Assembly (NCBI GenBank): GCA_050699035.1
Contig: JBOHDE010000035.1
Location: 1-23,507, forward strand
Length of the DNA: 23,507 nucleotides
Reading direction: 5' to 3'
DNA from: WHTB01 sp050699035
GTDB lineage: Bacteria > Actinomycetota > Actinomycetes > Propionibacteriales > Nocardioidaceae
A model generated the notes under the pieces. The model did no database searches, had not been told where the DNA came from, and worked only from the letters and a program-made list of their open reading frames with translations. This document shows, piece after piece, positions 15,007-23,123 of this stretch. Numbering within the stretch: position 1 is the first letter of the stretch; each line of letters starts with the position of its first letter. A program made the position numbers and the translations under genes.

Positions 15007-15010
15007 GGGG
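14985..15010 (+). promoter_or_regulatory. MraZ box: three GTGGGG repeats at 10-bp period
   Basis: GTGGGG occurs at 14985-14990, 14995-15000 and 15005-15010, in exact 10-bp register; a weaker TGGAG continues the register at 15016. MraZ of E. coli binds TGGGN repeats with the same spacing upstream of its own gene, so this is the expected autoregulatory site. Placement across the promoter spacer predicts repression. Confidence 0.85.
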
Positions 15011-15039
15011 CGCACTGGAGGAAGAGGAGGTGGTGGGAC

Positions 15040-15471
15040 ATGTTCTTCGGCACCCACACGCCTCGCCTGGACGACAAGGGCCGGCTCTTCCTCCCCGCCA
15101 AGTTCCGTGACCAGCTGGAGGAGGGCCTCGTGATTACGAGAGGGCAAGACCGCTGCCTCTACGTGTGGCCCAACGCCGAGTTCGCCACGCTGACCGAGCA
15201 GATGCGGCAGGCGCCGGTCACCAACAAGCGCGCCCGCGACTACATGCGCATGCTGTTCGCCGGTGCCTCGGACGAGACGCCCGACCGGCAGGGCCGGATC
15301 ACTATCCCGCCGATGCTGCGTGAGTACGCGACGCTCAGCCGCGACTGTGTGGTCATCGGCGCCATGAACCGAGTCGAGATCTGGGACGCCGAGGCGTGGC
15401 AGACCTACTCGGGTGAGCAGGAGCAGGCGTTCTCCGACCTCGCGGAGGAGGTGCTGCCCGGCTTGGTCTGA
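15040..15471 (+). CDS. mraZ: MraZ, DNA-binding regulator of the dcw cluster
   Basis: This 143-residue protein has two AbrB/SpoVT-like halves, each with the family signature: LDDKGRLFLP (10-19) and PDRQGRITIP (81-90). Ring-shaped MraZ oligomers bind TGGG-type repeats upstream of mraZ and control division and cell-wall genes. The start MFFGTHTPRLDDKGR is the normal family start, with AGGAGG 9 nt ahead; an in-frame start at 14983 would lie inside the MraZ box. The three-repeat site at 14985-15010 implies autoregulation. A structured leader follows before rsmH. Confidence 0.96.
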   Translation: MFFGTHTPRLDDKGRLFLPAKFRDQLEEGLVITRGQDRCLYVWPNAEFATLTEQMRQAPVTNKRARDYMRMLFAGASDETPDRQGRITIPPMLREYATLSRDCVVIGAMNRVEIWDAEAWQTYSGEQEQAFSDLAEEVLPGLV

Positions 15472-15482
15472 CTCCAGCCCGC

Positions 15483-15590
15483 GACCTCGGACCGTCGTAC
15501 GTCGAGGTCTCCCGCCCGCTCCCGACAGGTCATCTGACACACCTTCCCCGGTGGCAGAGGGCCAACCCCGAACCGAGCGGGCGGAGACCT
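15483..15590 (+). ncRNA. Structured RNA upstream of rsmH, probable mraW motif
   Basis: In the 247-bp mraZ-to-next-gene interval, a long stem is formed by AGGTCTCCCGCCCGCTC (15505-15521) and GAGCGGGCGGAGACCT (15575-15590), with only one bulged base. Its 53-base loop holds an inner hairpin (CTG, CACC, loop TTCCCC, GGTG, CAG; 15534-15557). A preceding hairpin (15483-15489 with 15503-15509) shares bases with the long stem and would compete with it. The mraW RNA motif is a known conserved structure ahead of mraW (rsmH) operons in actinobacteria; location and strength fit, but the consensus was not compared here. Confidence 0.7.
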
Positions 15591-15718
15591 GGCCGTACGA
15601 AGGCCAGCAGGTCGCCCCCACCCGCAGCAGCGAGACGACGCACGAGCAGCACCCATGACCAGGCCCGCGAAGCCCGGTCCCGCAGCTTCACACCGCAGCA
15701 CCGTTCGAGGGGGTCGAG

Positions 15719-15865
15719 ATGCAGGTAGAGGGCACCGCGGACGACCGGCCACCGCGCCGGGTCCGCGACGAGGTCAAGGACGGCCTCGCCGTGATCGCCT
15801 TCTCTGCCGCCGCCTCGAGCGCGCTCGCCGTCGTGCTCGTCGTCCTCACGACGCTGGCGAGCTGA
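15719..15865 (+). CDS. Small single-pass membrane protein of the dcw cluster
   Basis: A 48-residue protein starts MQVEGTADDRPPRRVRDEVKDG and continues with one membrane helix (about 23-46, rich in A, V and L), ending TTLAS. GAGGGGG lies 5 nt before the ATG, and the stop is 5 nt before the rsmH ATG, so it fits the operon as a true gene. The N-terminal half is charged and hydrophilic, suggesting a cytoplasmic N-terminus. I know of no function; its position between mraZ and rsmH suggests a role in septation or in coupling translation to rsmH. It is short enough to be missed by common length cut-offs. Confidence 0.8.
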   Translation: MQVEGTADDRPPRRVRDEVKDGLAVIAFSAAASSALAVVLVVLTTLAS

Positions 15866-15870
15866 CGCCG

Positions 15871-16824
15871 ATGACTGCCCCCCGCCACGTCCCCGTACTC
15901 CTGGACCGAATCCTCGCGCTGGTCTCCCCGGTGCTGACGCAGCCGGGCTCGGTGCTCGTCGACGCCACGCTCGGCCTCGGCGGCCATGCGGAGGCGGTCC
16001 TCGACCGGTGTCCGCAGGCCCACGTCGTCGGCATCGACCGCGACCCGAGGGCGCTTGAGCTGGCGACCACCCGGCTCGCGCCGTTCGGCGACCGGTTCAG
16101 CCCGGCGCACGCGGTGTACGACGAGATCCCCGAGGTGCTCGCCGAGCTCGGCATCGCACGGGTGCAGGCGGTGCTGTTCGACCTCGGGGTGTCGTCGATG
16201 CAGCTCGACGAGACCGAGCGTGGCTTCGCCTACCGTGCCGACGCCCCGCTGGACATGCGGATGGACCCGACCCGCGGGCCGACCGCCGCGGACGTGCTCA
16301 ACACCTACCCGGCCGACCAGCTGGTGAAGGTGCTGCGGCAGTACGGCGAGGAGCGTTTCGCGCCCCGGATCGTCCGAGCCATCGTCGCGGCGAGGGAGCA
16401 GCAGCCGCTGACGTCGAGTGCCGCGCTGGTGGAGCTGATCCGAGCCTCCATCCCGGCCGCGGCCCGACGCACCGGCGGGCATCCCGCCAAGCGCACCTTC
16501 CAGGCGTTGCGGATCGAGGTCAACGACGAGCTCGGTGCGCTCCGTCGGGCCCTGCCCGCGGCCATCGACGCCCTTGCCGTGGGTGGCCGGATCGTCGTCA
16601 TGTCGTACCAGTCCCTGGAGGACCGCATCGCCAAGCAGGTGCTCGTCGCCCGCTCCCGCACCGACGTACCCGAGGACCTGCCGGTCGTACCGGTGGGCCA
16701 CGAGCCGGAGCTGCGCCTGCTGACCCGAGGCGCCGAGCTCGCCGACGACGCAGAGATCACCGCCAACCCGCGGGCCGCCTCCGTACGGGTGCGGGCCGCC
16801 GAACGACTGCGGGAGGCAGCGTGA
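15871..16824 (+). CDS. rsmH: 16S rRNA (cytosine(1402)-N4)-methyltransferase RsmH
   Basis: This 317-residue enzyme (formerly MraW) methylates N4 of C1402 in the ribosomal P site, using SAM. It begins HVPVLLDRIL, then the SAM-binding VDATLGLGGHAEAVL (29-43), VVGIDRDPRAL, the family block VLFDLGVSSMQLDETERGFAYRADAPLDMRMD and HPAKRTFQALRIEVNDEL. The ATG at 15871 is the family start; an in-frame ATG at 15655 would add a low-complexity arginine-rich lead through the small gene. The stop overlaps the ftsL start as GTGA. Confidence 0.95.
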   Translation: MTAPRHVPVLLDRILALVSPVLTQPGSVLVDATLGLGGHAEAVLDRCPQAHVVGIDRDPRALELATTRLAPFGDRFSPAHAVYDEIPEVLAELGIARVQAVLFDLGVSSMQLDETERGFAYRADAPLDMRMDPTRGPTAADVLNTYPADQLVKVLRQYGEERFAPRIVRAIVAAREQQPLTSSAALVELIRASIPAAARRTGGHPAKRTFQALRIEVNDELGALRRALPAAIDALAVGGRIVVMSYQSLEDRIAKQVLVARSRTDVPEDLPVVPVGHEPELRLLTRGAELADDAEITANPRAASVRVRAAERLREAA

Positions 16825-17255
16825 GCTCGTTCCTGGCCCAGACCCGCGCCCGGGTTCCCCGGCTGGCCGACGCCGTCGCCCAGCAGCGGGCCCGGCTATC
16901 GGTGGTCCGCCGGCCCGAGCAGCGTGCGCCGCGGGTGCCGTTCGCGGCGCTGGTGCTGGCGGTGCTGGGCATCGGCCTGGTCGGCCTGCTCGTCCTCAAC
17001 ACGACGTTGCAGCACCAGGCGTTCTACGCGAACTCGCTGGAGCAGCGGGCCGACGGGCTGGCCGAGCGGAAGCAGTCGCTGGAGATCGGCGTCGACGCGC
17101 TGCGGGCCTCCGGCCGGGTGGCGCGGGAGGCGGACCGCCTCGGCATGGTGCCGAACTCCAGCCCGGCGTTCCTGTTCCTGGCCGACGGCACCGTGCGCGG
17201 CACACCGGCGCCGGCCGACCCGCAGCACGCACTGCCACTGGACACGAGCGACTGA
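16821..17255 (+). CDS. ftsL: FtsL-like septum protein
   Basis: The 144-residue bitopic protein has a basic cytoplasmic N-terminus, one membrane helix (about 41-60), and a coiled-coil-type stretch SLEQRADGLAERKQSLEIGV (72-91) outside the membrane. That is the layout of FtsL/DivIC proteins, which with FtsQ and FtsB link FtsZ to septal peptidoglycan synthesis. Sequence conservation is low in this family, so the call rests on topology and its place between rsmH and ftsI. GTG 16821 has GGGAGG 4 nt ahead and overlaps rsmH by four bases. Confidence 0.85.
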   Translation: MSSFLAQTRARVPRLADAVAQQRARLSVVRRPEQRAPRVPFAALVLAVLGIGLVGLLVLNTTLQHQAFYANSLEQRADGLAERKQSLEIGVDALRASGRVAREADRLGMVPNSSPAFLFLADGTVRGTPAPADPQHALPLDTSD

Positions 17256-17274
17256 GACAGCGGGGAGGAGTCCG

Positions 17275-19056
17275 GTGACGCACCGATCGCGGAACAGGAG
17301 CCGTAGCCGGCGCCGGGTCCGGATGGGCCGTCCCACCTTCCGGCTGCGCGCCGGACTGCTGCTGATGGTCTTCGTGTTCTCCCTGTTCGCCGGCCGGCTC
17401 GTGCAGATCCAGGGGATCGACGCGCACGCGTACTCCGAGCTCTCCGACAAGTACGAGGGCGCGACCGAAGTCGCACTGACCGCGTCGCGCGGGGCCGTCG
17501 TCGACCGAGACGGTGCCCCGCTGGCGCAGACCGTCGACGCCGAGCTGCTGTTCGCCGACCCGACCCGGACCAGCGCGAAGGCGCCGCAGATCGCCAAGAT
17601 CATCGCCGACCGGATCGACGTCAGCTACCTCACGCTGGTCAAGGCGCTTCGCAAGCCGGGCACCCAGTACTCGTACCTCGCCCGCCGCGTGATGCCGAAG
17701 GACGCCGACGCCATCATGGCCGAGCTCGAGGCGAAGGACCTGGCCGGCGTCTACACCGAGCGCGACCCGCTGCGCACGTACCCCGCCGGCGACATCGCGT
17801 CCAACCTGGTCGGCTTCGTCGGCAGCGACGGCCACGGGCTCGCCGGGATCGAGCTCGCGATGGAGGACATGCTGAAGGGGAAGGACGGGCACGCCACCTA
17901 CGTCACGGACGCCCAGGGCACCCGGATCCCGTTGGCCGACTCCTCGGTCGTGGAGCCGAAGCCGGGCAAGGGGGTGGCCCTGACGATCGACGAGGACCTG
18001 CAGTTCTACGCCCAGCGACGGCTGCGGCAGGCGGTCGACGACACCGGCTCGATCTCCGGGTCGGTGGTGGTGATGGATCCGCGCACCTCGCAGGTGCTCG
18101 CGCTGGCCGACTACCCGAGCTTCGACGCCAACAAGCCGGGCAAGGCGCCGAAGGCGGACCGCGGCAGCCGCGCGGTGCAGGACGTGTACGAGCCGGGCAG
18201 CGTGCAGAAGGTGCTGACGACCGCGGCGCTGATCGACGCCGGCAAGGTGACGTCGCGGACCAAGATCAGCGTCCCCGGACTGCTGCGCCGCGGCCCCGAC
18301 ACGATCAAGGACTGGTGGCCGCACGAGACCCTCCACATGACGCTGGCCGGGGTGATCGCCCGGTCGTCGAACATCGGCACGGCCGTCGCCGCCGAGCAGA
18401 TCGAGCCCGAGGACCTCTACGACTACCTGCGCGCGTTCGGGCTCGGACAGCGCACCGACCTCGGGCTTGCCGGGGAGACGAAGGGCCTGCTGCCGGCGCC
18501 GGAGAGCTGGCAGCCGATCAGCCGCGACACCATCGCCTTCGGCCAGGGGTTGTCGGTCAACGCGGTGCAGATGACGGCGGCCGTCTCCGCCATCGCCAAC
18601 GGCGGGGAGTACGTGCGCCCCAGCCTGGTGAAGGGGTACGTCGGCGCCGGCGGCGAGGTGGAGCCGGCCGAGCCCGCCGAGTCCCGCCGGGTGGTCAGCA
18701 AGTCGGCCGCGACCGAGGTGACGGAGATGATGGAGATGGTCACGGCCGAGAACGGCACGGCGCCGTCGGCCGCCATCGACGGCTACCGGGTGGCCGGCAA
18801 GACCGGCACGGCGCAGCGGGTCAACCCCGACGGTGGCGGCTACGAGGGCGGCGGCTACACGTTGTCCTTCGCCGGCTTCGCCCCGGCCGACGACCCACGC
18901 GTCGTCACATACATCGTGCTGCAGAAGCCATCCACGTCCGACGGCGGCGGCACGGCCGGTGGCCCCGTCTTCCACGACATCACCAGCTACGCCCTGCAGA
19001 AGTACGGAGTGCCTCCGACCGGCTCACGGTCACCCGAACTGCCACTCGACTACTGA
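17275..19056 (+). CDS. ftsI: FtsI / PBP3 septal transpeptidase (class B PBP)
   Basis: The 593-residue class B penicillin-binding protein makes cross-links at the septum. It has a basic N-terminus, one membrane helix (about 23-42), a dimerisation domain, and a C-terminal transpeptidase domain with S309-x-x-K312 (EPGSVQK), S364-S365-N366 and K509-T-G. GTG 17275 is chosen for the GGGGAGGAG site 5 nt upstream; longer in-frame starts lie inside ftsL. The gap to ftsL is 19 nt and to murE 19 nt. The position after SxxK serine is VQ, rather than the TF seen in E. coli, as in some actinobacterial homologs. Confidence 0.95.
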   Translation: MTHRSRNRSRSRRRVRMGRPTFRLRAGLLLMVFVFSLFAGRLVQIQGIDAHAYSELSDKYEGATEVALTASRGAVVDRDGAPLAQTVDAELLFADPTRTSAKAPQIAKIIADRIDVSYLTLVKALRKPGTQYSYLARRVMPKDADAIMAELEAKDLAGVYTERDPLRTYPAGDIASNLVGFVGSDGHGLAGIELAMEDMLKGKDGHATYVTDAQGTRIPLADSSVVEPKPGKGVALTIDEDLQFYAQRRLRQAVDDTGSISGSVVVMDPRTSQVLALADYPSFDANKPGKAPKADRGSRAVQDVYEPGSVQKVLTTAALIDAGKVTSRTKISVPGLLRRGPDTIKDWWPHETLHMTLAGVIARSSNIGTAVAAEQIEPEDLYDYLRAFGLGQRTDLGLAGETKGLLPAPESWQPISRDTIAFGQGLSVNAVQMTAAVSAIANGGEYVRPSLVKGYVGAGGEVEPAEPAESRRVVSKSAATEVTEMMEMVTAENGTAPSAAIDGYRVAGKTGTAQRVNPDGGGYEGGGYTLSFAGFAPADDPRVVTYIVLQKPSTSDGGGTAGGPVFHDITSYALQKYGVPPTGSRSPELPLDY

Positions 19057-19063
19057 CCGCCGG

Positions 19064-19069
19064 TAGCCT
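19064..19069 (+). promoter_or_regulatory. Possible internal leaderless promoter for murE
   Basis: TAGCCT is followed after CTCGCC by GTG 19076, and murE has no SD. This suggests an internal promoter in the dcw cluster. No clear -35 is present, so the evidence is the -10 and spacing only. Confidence 0.4.
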
Positions 19070-19075
19070 CTCGCC

Positions 19076-20644
19076 GTGCCCCCAGACCCCAGCGACCGGC
19101 CGCTCTCCAGCCGACCGCGCCGAACACCCCGGCTCAGCCTCGGTTCCCTCGTCGACGTCGTCGGCGGGGACCTGGCTGGCGGCCGGGGCAACGCGGACGC
19201 CACCGCGGTGCCGGTCAGCGGCGTGACGCTCGACTCCCGGCGGGTCGAGCCGGGCGACCTCTATGCGGCGCTGCCGGGTGCCTCGGTGCACGGAGCCGAC
19301 TTCGCGGCCCCGGCCGTAGCAGCCGGTGCGGTCGCCGTGCTGACCGACGCCGACGGCCGGGCGCGGGTCACGGCCGACGTCCCGGTCTGGGTGGTGGACA
19401 CGCCCCGCGGCGTGCTCGGCGTCGTCGCGGCCGAGGTCTACGGCCGGCCCGCCGAGCGGCTCCGCACGATCGGTGTCACGGGCACGCACGGCAAGACGAC
19501 GTCCTGCTTCATGATCGAGGCCGGCCTGGTCGGCGCCGGTCGGACCCCTGCTGTGGTCGGCACGGTCGGCACCCGGGTGGCTGGGGAGTACATCAAGACC
19601 GCGCTCACCACGCCGGAGGCGCCCGACCTGCATGCTCTGTTCGCCGTGATGGAGGAGCGTGGCGTCGACGCCTGCGCGATGGAGGTGTCCAGCCACGCGC
19701 TGGTGATGGGCCGGGTCGACGGGGTGGTGTTCGACGTCGCCGTGTTCACCAACCTGGGCCGGGACCACCTGGACTTCCACGCCGACGAGGAGGACTACTT
19801 CGCCGCGAAGGCCGCCCTGTTCACGCCGAGCCGGGCGAGGCGTGGCCTGGTCAACGTCGACGACCCGTACGGCCGGCGGCTGCTGCAGCAGGCCGAGATC
19901 TCGATGGCGACGTTCTCCCCGTCGGGTGGGCCGGCCGACTGGCGGGCCGACGAGGTCGCGTCAACGGCCGACGGGTCGACGCTCGTCGTCGTCGACCCGG
20001 GCGGCGGGCGGCATCGGCTGCGGCTCGCCGTGCCCGGCCAGTTCAACGTCGCCAACGCGCTCGCGTCGGTCGCCGCGCTCGGTGAGTGCGGAGTTCCGCC
20101 CTCCCTGGCGGTGCAGGGGATGTCGAGCCTGACCGGCGTGCCCGGGCGGATGGAGCGGATCGCCAGCGACCTGGGCTTCACCGTCGTGGTCGACTATGCC
20201 CACAAGCCGGACGCCGTGCAGGCCGTGCTGGCCGCCCTGCGGCCGGTCACCGCGGGGCGGCTGATCACGGTCATCGGGGCCGGCGGCGACCGGGACCGAG
20301 GCAAGCGACTGATGATGGGTCAGGTCGCAGCCCGGCTCAGCGACCTGCTGGTCGTAACCGACGACAACCCGCGCACCGAGGACCCGGCGGCGATCCGGGC
20401 GGCCGTCGTCGAGGGCACGACCACGGTGCCGGCGGCCGAGCGAGCCGAGGTGGTCGAGTTGGGCGACCGGCGGACGGCGATCGAGACCGCACTGATCAAG
20501 GCGGCTCCGGGCGACTGCGTACTCGTCGCCGGCAAGGGACACGAGCAGGGACAGGAAGTGGCCGGTGTGGTGCATCCGTTCGACGACCGCGAGGTGGTCC
20601 GCGCGGTGCTGAGCGGTCTGGCCGGTGCCGGGAGCGACCGATGA
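19076..20644 (+). CDS. murE: UDP-MurNAc-L-Ala-D-Glu:diaminopimelate ligase MurE
   Basis: The 522-residue cytoplasmic ligase adds diaminopimelate to the peptidoglycan precursor with ATP. The P-loop GVTGTHGKTT is at 133-142, SSHAL near 205-209, a carbamylated-lysine candidate K245 in YFAAKAALF, and the specificity motif DNPR at 430-433. DNPR indicates diaminopimelate rather than lysine; whether meso or LL form is not told by sequence, although LL is expected if this is a Nocardioides relative. GTG 19076 has no SD but a TAGCCT 6 nt upstream. The stop overlaps murF as ATGA. Confidence 0.95.
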   Translation: MPPDPSDRPLSSRPRRTPRLSLGSLVDVVGGDLAGGRGNADATAVPVSGVTLDSRRVEPGDLYAALPGASVHGADFAAPAVAAGAVAVLTDADGRARVTADVPVWVVDTPRGVLGVVAAEVYGRPAERLRTIGVTGTHGKTTSCFMIEAGLVGAGRTPAVVGTVGTRVAGEYIKTALTTPEAPDLHALFAVMEERGVDACAMEVSSHALVMGRVDGVVFDVAVFTNLGRDHLDFHADEEDYFAAKAALFTPSRARRGLVNVDDPYGRRLLQQAEISMATFSPSGGPADWRADEVASTADGSTLVVVDPGGGRHRLRLAVPGQFNVANALASVAALGECGVPPSLAVQGMSSLTGVPGRMERIASDLGFTVVVDYAHKPDAVQAVLAALRPVTAGRLITVIGAGGDRDRGKRLMMGQVAARLSDLLVVTDDNPRTEDPAAIRAAVVEGTTTVPAAERAEVVELGDRRTAIETALIKAAPGDCVLVAGKGHEQGQEVAGVVHPFDDREVVRAVLSGLAGAGSDR

Positions 20645-22062
20645 TCCCACTGACTCTCGGCGAGATCGCCGACCTGGTGGACGGCGCGGTCGCCGGCCCG
20701 GACCCCGTGGCGGCCAGCGAGACGGTGGTCACCGGTCCGCCGTCGGTCGACTCCCGTGACATCGACTCCGGCGGGCTGTTCGTGGCTGTCCTCGGCGAGC
20801 ACGTCGACGGCCACGACTACGCCGAGGCGGCGGTCGAGGCGGGTGCCGCCGGAGTGCTGGCCGCGCGACCGGTGGAGGTGCCGTGCGTCGTGACGGCCGA
20901 CCCGGTGGTGGCACTCGGCCGGCTCGCCCAGGCCGTGCTGTCGCGGCTACCCGGGTGCACGGTGATCGGCGTGACGGGCTCGCAGGGCAAGACCAGCGCC
21001 AAGGACATGCTGGCCCAGATCCTCGAGCGGGTCGGCCCGACGGTCGCCCCGAGAGGCTCGTTCAACAACGAGATCGGCGCACCGCTGACGGCCTTGCGCT
21101 GCGACCCCGACACCCAGTTCCTGGTGGTGGAGATGGGTGCGCGCGGCGGCGGCCACATCCGAGACCTCGCCGCGATGGCCGGACCGACGGTCGGGCTGGT
21201 GCTCAACGTCGGCGTCGCACATCTCGGCGAGTTCGGCACCCGCGTGGACATCGCGGCGGCGAAGGGCGAGCTGGTCGAGGCGCTGCCGGCCGACGGTCGG
21301 GCCGTCCTGAACATCGACGACGACCTGGTGCGCGGCATGGCCGGCCGCACCGACGCGCCGGTGCGATGGTTCGGGACGGCGGGGGCGGCCGACGTACGCC
21401 TGGGCGAGGTGGAGCTGGACGCGCACGGTCGGCCCCGCTTCACGCTGACCACGTCCGACGGCTCCGCCGACCTGACCCTGCAGCTGGTCGGGGAGCACCA
21501 GGCCCACAACGCGGCCGCCGTCGCCGCGACCGCGCTCGCCGCCGGAGTTCCGTGGCCGGTGGTCGTCGAGGCCCTCGGTCAGGTCGAGTCGCGGTCCCGC
21601 TGGCGGATGGAGGTGCACGAGCGCGCCGACGGGGTGACGGTTGTCAACGACGCCTACAACGCCAACCCGGACTCGATGCGGGCCGCGCTGAAGACCCTGG
21701 CCGTCCTCGGGGCCGGCCACCGGCGCACTGTCGCCGTACTCGGCGAGATGCTCGAGCTCGGCGCGGCGTCCCAGGACGAGCACGACGCGGTCGGCAGACT
21801 TGTCGTGCGGCTGAACGTGTCACGGCTGGTCGTGGTGGGTGAGGGTGCCCGCCCGATGCATCTCGGCGCCGAGCTCGAGGGTTCGTGGGACGGCGAGTCC
21901 GTCTTCGTCCCTGACGCGGACGCCGCCGTAGAGTTCCTCCGCGATGACGTGGGCGCCGGCGACGTCGTACTCGTCAAAGCGTCACGGGCGACCGGTCTCG
22001 AGCGGGTCGCCGAAGCACTTCTGGCCGGCACGACCGACGACGAGGAAGAGGTACGCGGATGA
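20641..22062 (+). CDS. murF: UDP-MurNAc-tripeptide:D-Ala-D-Ala ligase MurF
   Basis: The 473-residue ligase joins D-Ala-D-Ala to the UDP-MurNAc-tripeptide, completing the pentapeptide precursor. The N-terminus ITLGEIA-like (IPLTLGEIADLV) and VDSRDIDSGGLFVAV are typical for MurF. The P-loop GVTGSQGKTSAKDM is at 110-123 and the SFNNEIGAPLTAL block follows; NDAYNANPDSM marks the C-terminal domain. ATG 20641 overlaps the murE stop by four bases, and the murF stop overlaps the mraY start, so translation is probably coupled along murE-murF-mraY. Confidence 0.95.
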   Translation: MIPLTLGEIADLVDGAVAGPDPVAASETVVTGPPSVDSRDIDSGGLFVAVLGEHVDGHDYAEAAVEAGAAGVLAARPVEVPCVVTADPVVALGRLAQAVLSRLPGCTVIGVTGSQGKTSAKDMLAQILERVGPTVAPRGSFNNEIGAPLTALRCDPDTQFLVVEMGARGGGHIRDLAAMAGPTVGLVLNVGVAHLGEFGTRVDIAAAKGELVEALPADGRAVLNIDDDLVRGMAGRTDAPVRWFGTAGAADVRLGEVELDAHGRPRFTLTTSDGSADLTLQLVGEHQAHNAAAVAATALAAGVPWPVVVEALGQVESRSRWRMEVHERADGVTVVNDAYNANPDSMRAALKTLAVLGAGHRRTVAVLGEMLELGAASQDEHDAVGRLVVRLNVSRLVVVGEGARPMHLGAELEGSWDGESVFVPDADAAVEFLRDDVGAGDVVLVKASRATGLERVAEALLAGTTDDEEEVRG

Positions 22063-23123
22063 GGGCGATCCTGCTCGCAGGTGGGCTCAGCTTGCTGGGC
22101 ACCCTGTTGGGCACCCGAGTCGCCATCAGCTTCCTGATCGCCAAGGGCTACGGCCAGCTGATCCGTGACGACGGCCCGACGTCGCATCACACCAAGCGCG
22201 GCACGCCGACCATGGGCGGTCTGGTCATCATCTGCGCCGTGGTCCTCGGCTACCTGGCGGCCAAGGTGTTCACCGGGCAGTGGCCGACGGCGTCCGGCTG
22301 GCTGCTGTTGTTCCTGTTCGTCGGGCTCGGGCTGGTCGGGTTCCTCGACGACTTCATCAAGATCTCCAAGCAGCGCAGCCTCGGCCTGCGCAGCAAGGCG
22401 AAGATCGCCGGTCAGACGCTGATCGCGGTGACGTTCGCCGTGCTGGCGCTGCAGTTCCCGGACGAGAACGGCCGCGAGCCGGCCGGCCGGTTCATCTCTT
22501 TCATCCGCGACATGCACCAGCTCGAGCTGTGGAGCCCGCTGATCGTGATCTTCGTCCTGATCATGATCGCCGGCACCAGCAACGGCGTGAACCTCACCGA
22601 CGGTCTCGACGGCCTCGCCACGGGTGCCTCGGTGATGGTGTTCGGCGCGTACACGCTGGTGTGCATCTGGCAGTTCAACCAGAGCTGCGCGACGACCGGT
22701 GGTGGCGGCTGCTACGAGGTGCGCGACCCGTACGACCTTGCCGTCGTTGCGGCGGCGCTGACCGGCGCCTGCTTCGGCTTCCTGTGGTGGAACGCCGCGC
22801 CCGCGAAGATCTTCATGGGCGACACCGGGGCGCTGTCGCTCGGCGGGGCGCTGGCGGGCCTCGCCGTGCTGACTCGCACCGAGGTCCTGCTCCTCGTGCT
22901 CGGCGGGCTGTTCGTGATCATCACCTTGTCGGTGATCCTGCAGGTCGGGTACTTCAAGGCCACCAAGGGCAAACGGCTGTTCCGGATGGCGCCTCTGCAG
23001 CACCACTTCGAGCTCAAGGGCTGGGCCGAGGTCACCATCGTGATCCGGTTCTGGATCATCTGCGGCATCTGCGTGGCGGCCGGTCTCGGCATCTTCTACG
23101 CCGAGTGGGTCGCGGGCGCGTGA
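22059..23123 (+). CDS. mraY: Phospho-MurNAc-pentapeptide transferase MraY
   Basis: The 354-residue integral membrane enzyme transfers phospho-MurNAc-pentapeptide to undecaprenyl phosphate, giving lipid I. Conserved motifs are DDGPTSHHTKRGTPTMGG (34-51), FLDDFIKI, NGVNLTDGLDGLATG, the metal-binding KIFMGDTGALSLGG and the loop HHFELKGWAE. About ten membrane helices alternate with these loops, as in the family. GAGGAAGAGG in murF provides the ribosome site. Both ends overlap neighbours by four bases. Confidence 0.96.
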   Translation: MRAILLAGGLSLLGTLLGTRVAISFLIAKGYGQLIRDDGPTSHHTKRGTPTMGGLVIICAVVLGYLAAKVFTGQWPTASGWLLLFLFVGLGLVGFLDDFIKISKQRSLGLRSKAKIAGQTLIAVTFAVLALQFPDENGREPAGRFISFIRDMHQLELWSPLIVIFVLIMIAGTSNGVNLTDGLDGLATGASVMVFGAYTLVCIWQFNQSCATTGGGGCYEVRDPYDLAVVAAALTGACFGFLWWNAAPAKIFMGDTGALSLGGALAGLAVLTRTEVLLLVLGGLFVIITLSVILQVGYFKATKGKRLFRMAPLQHHFELKGWAEVTIVIRFWIICGICVAAGLGIFYAEWVAGA

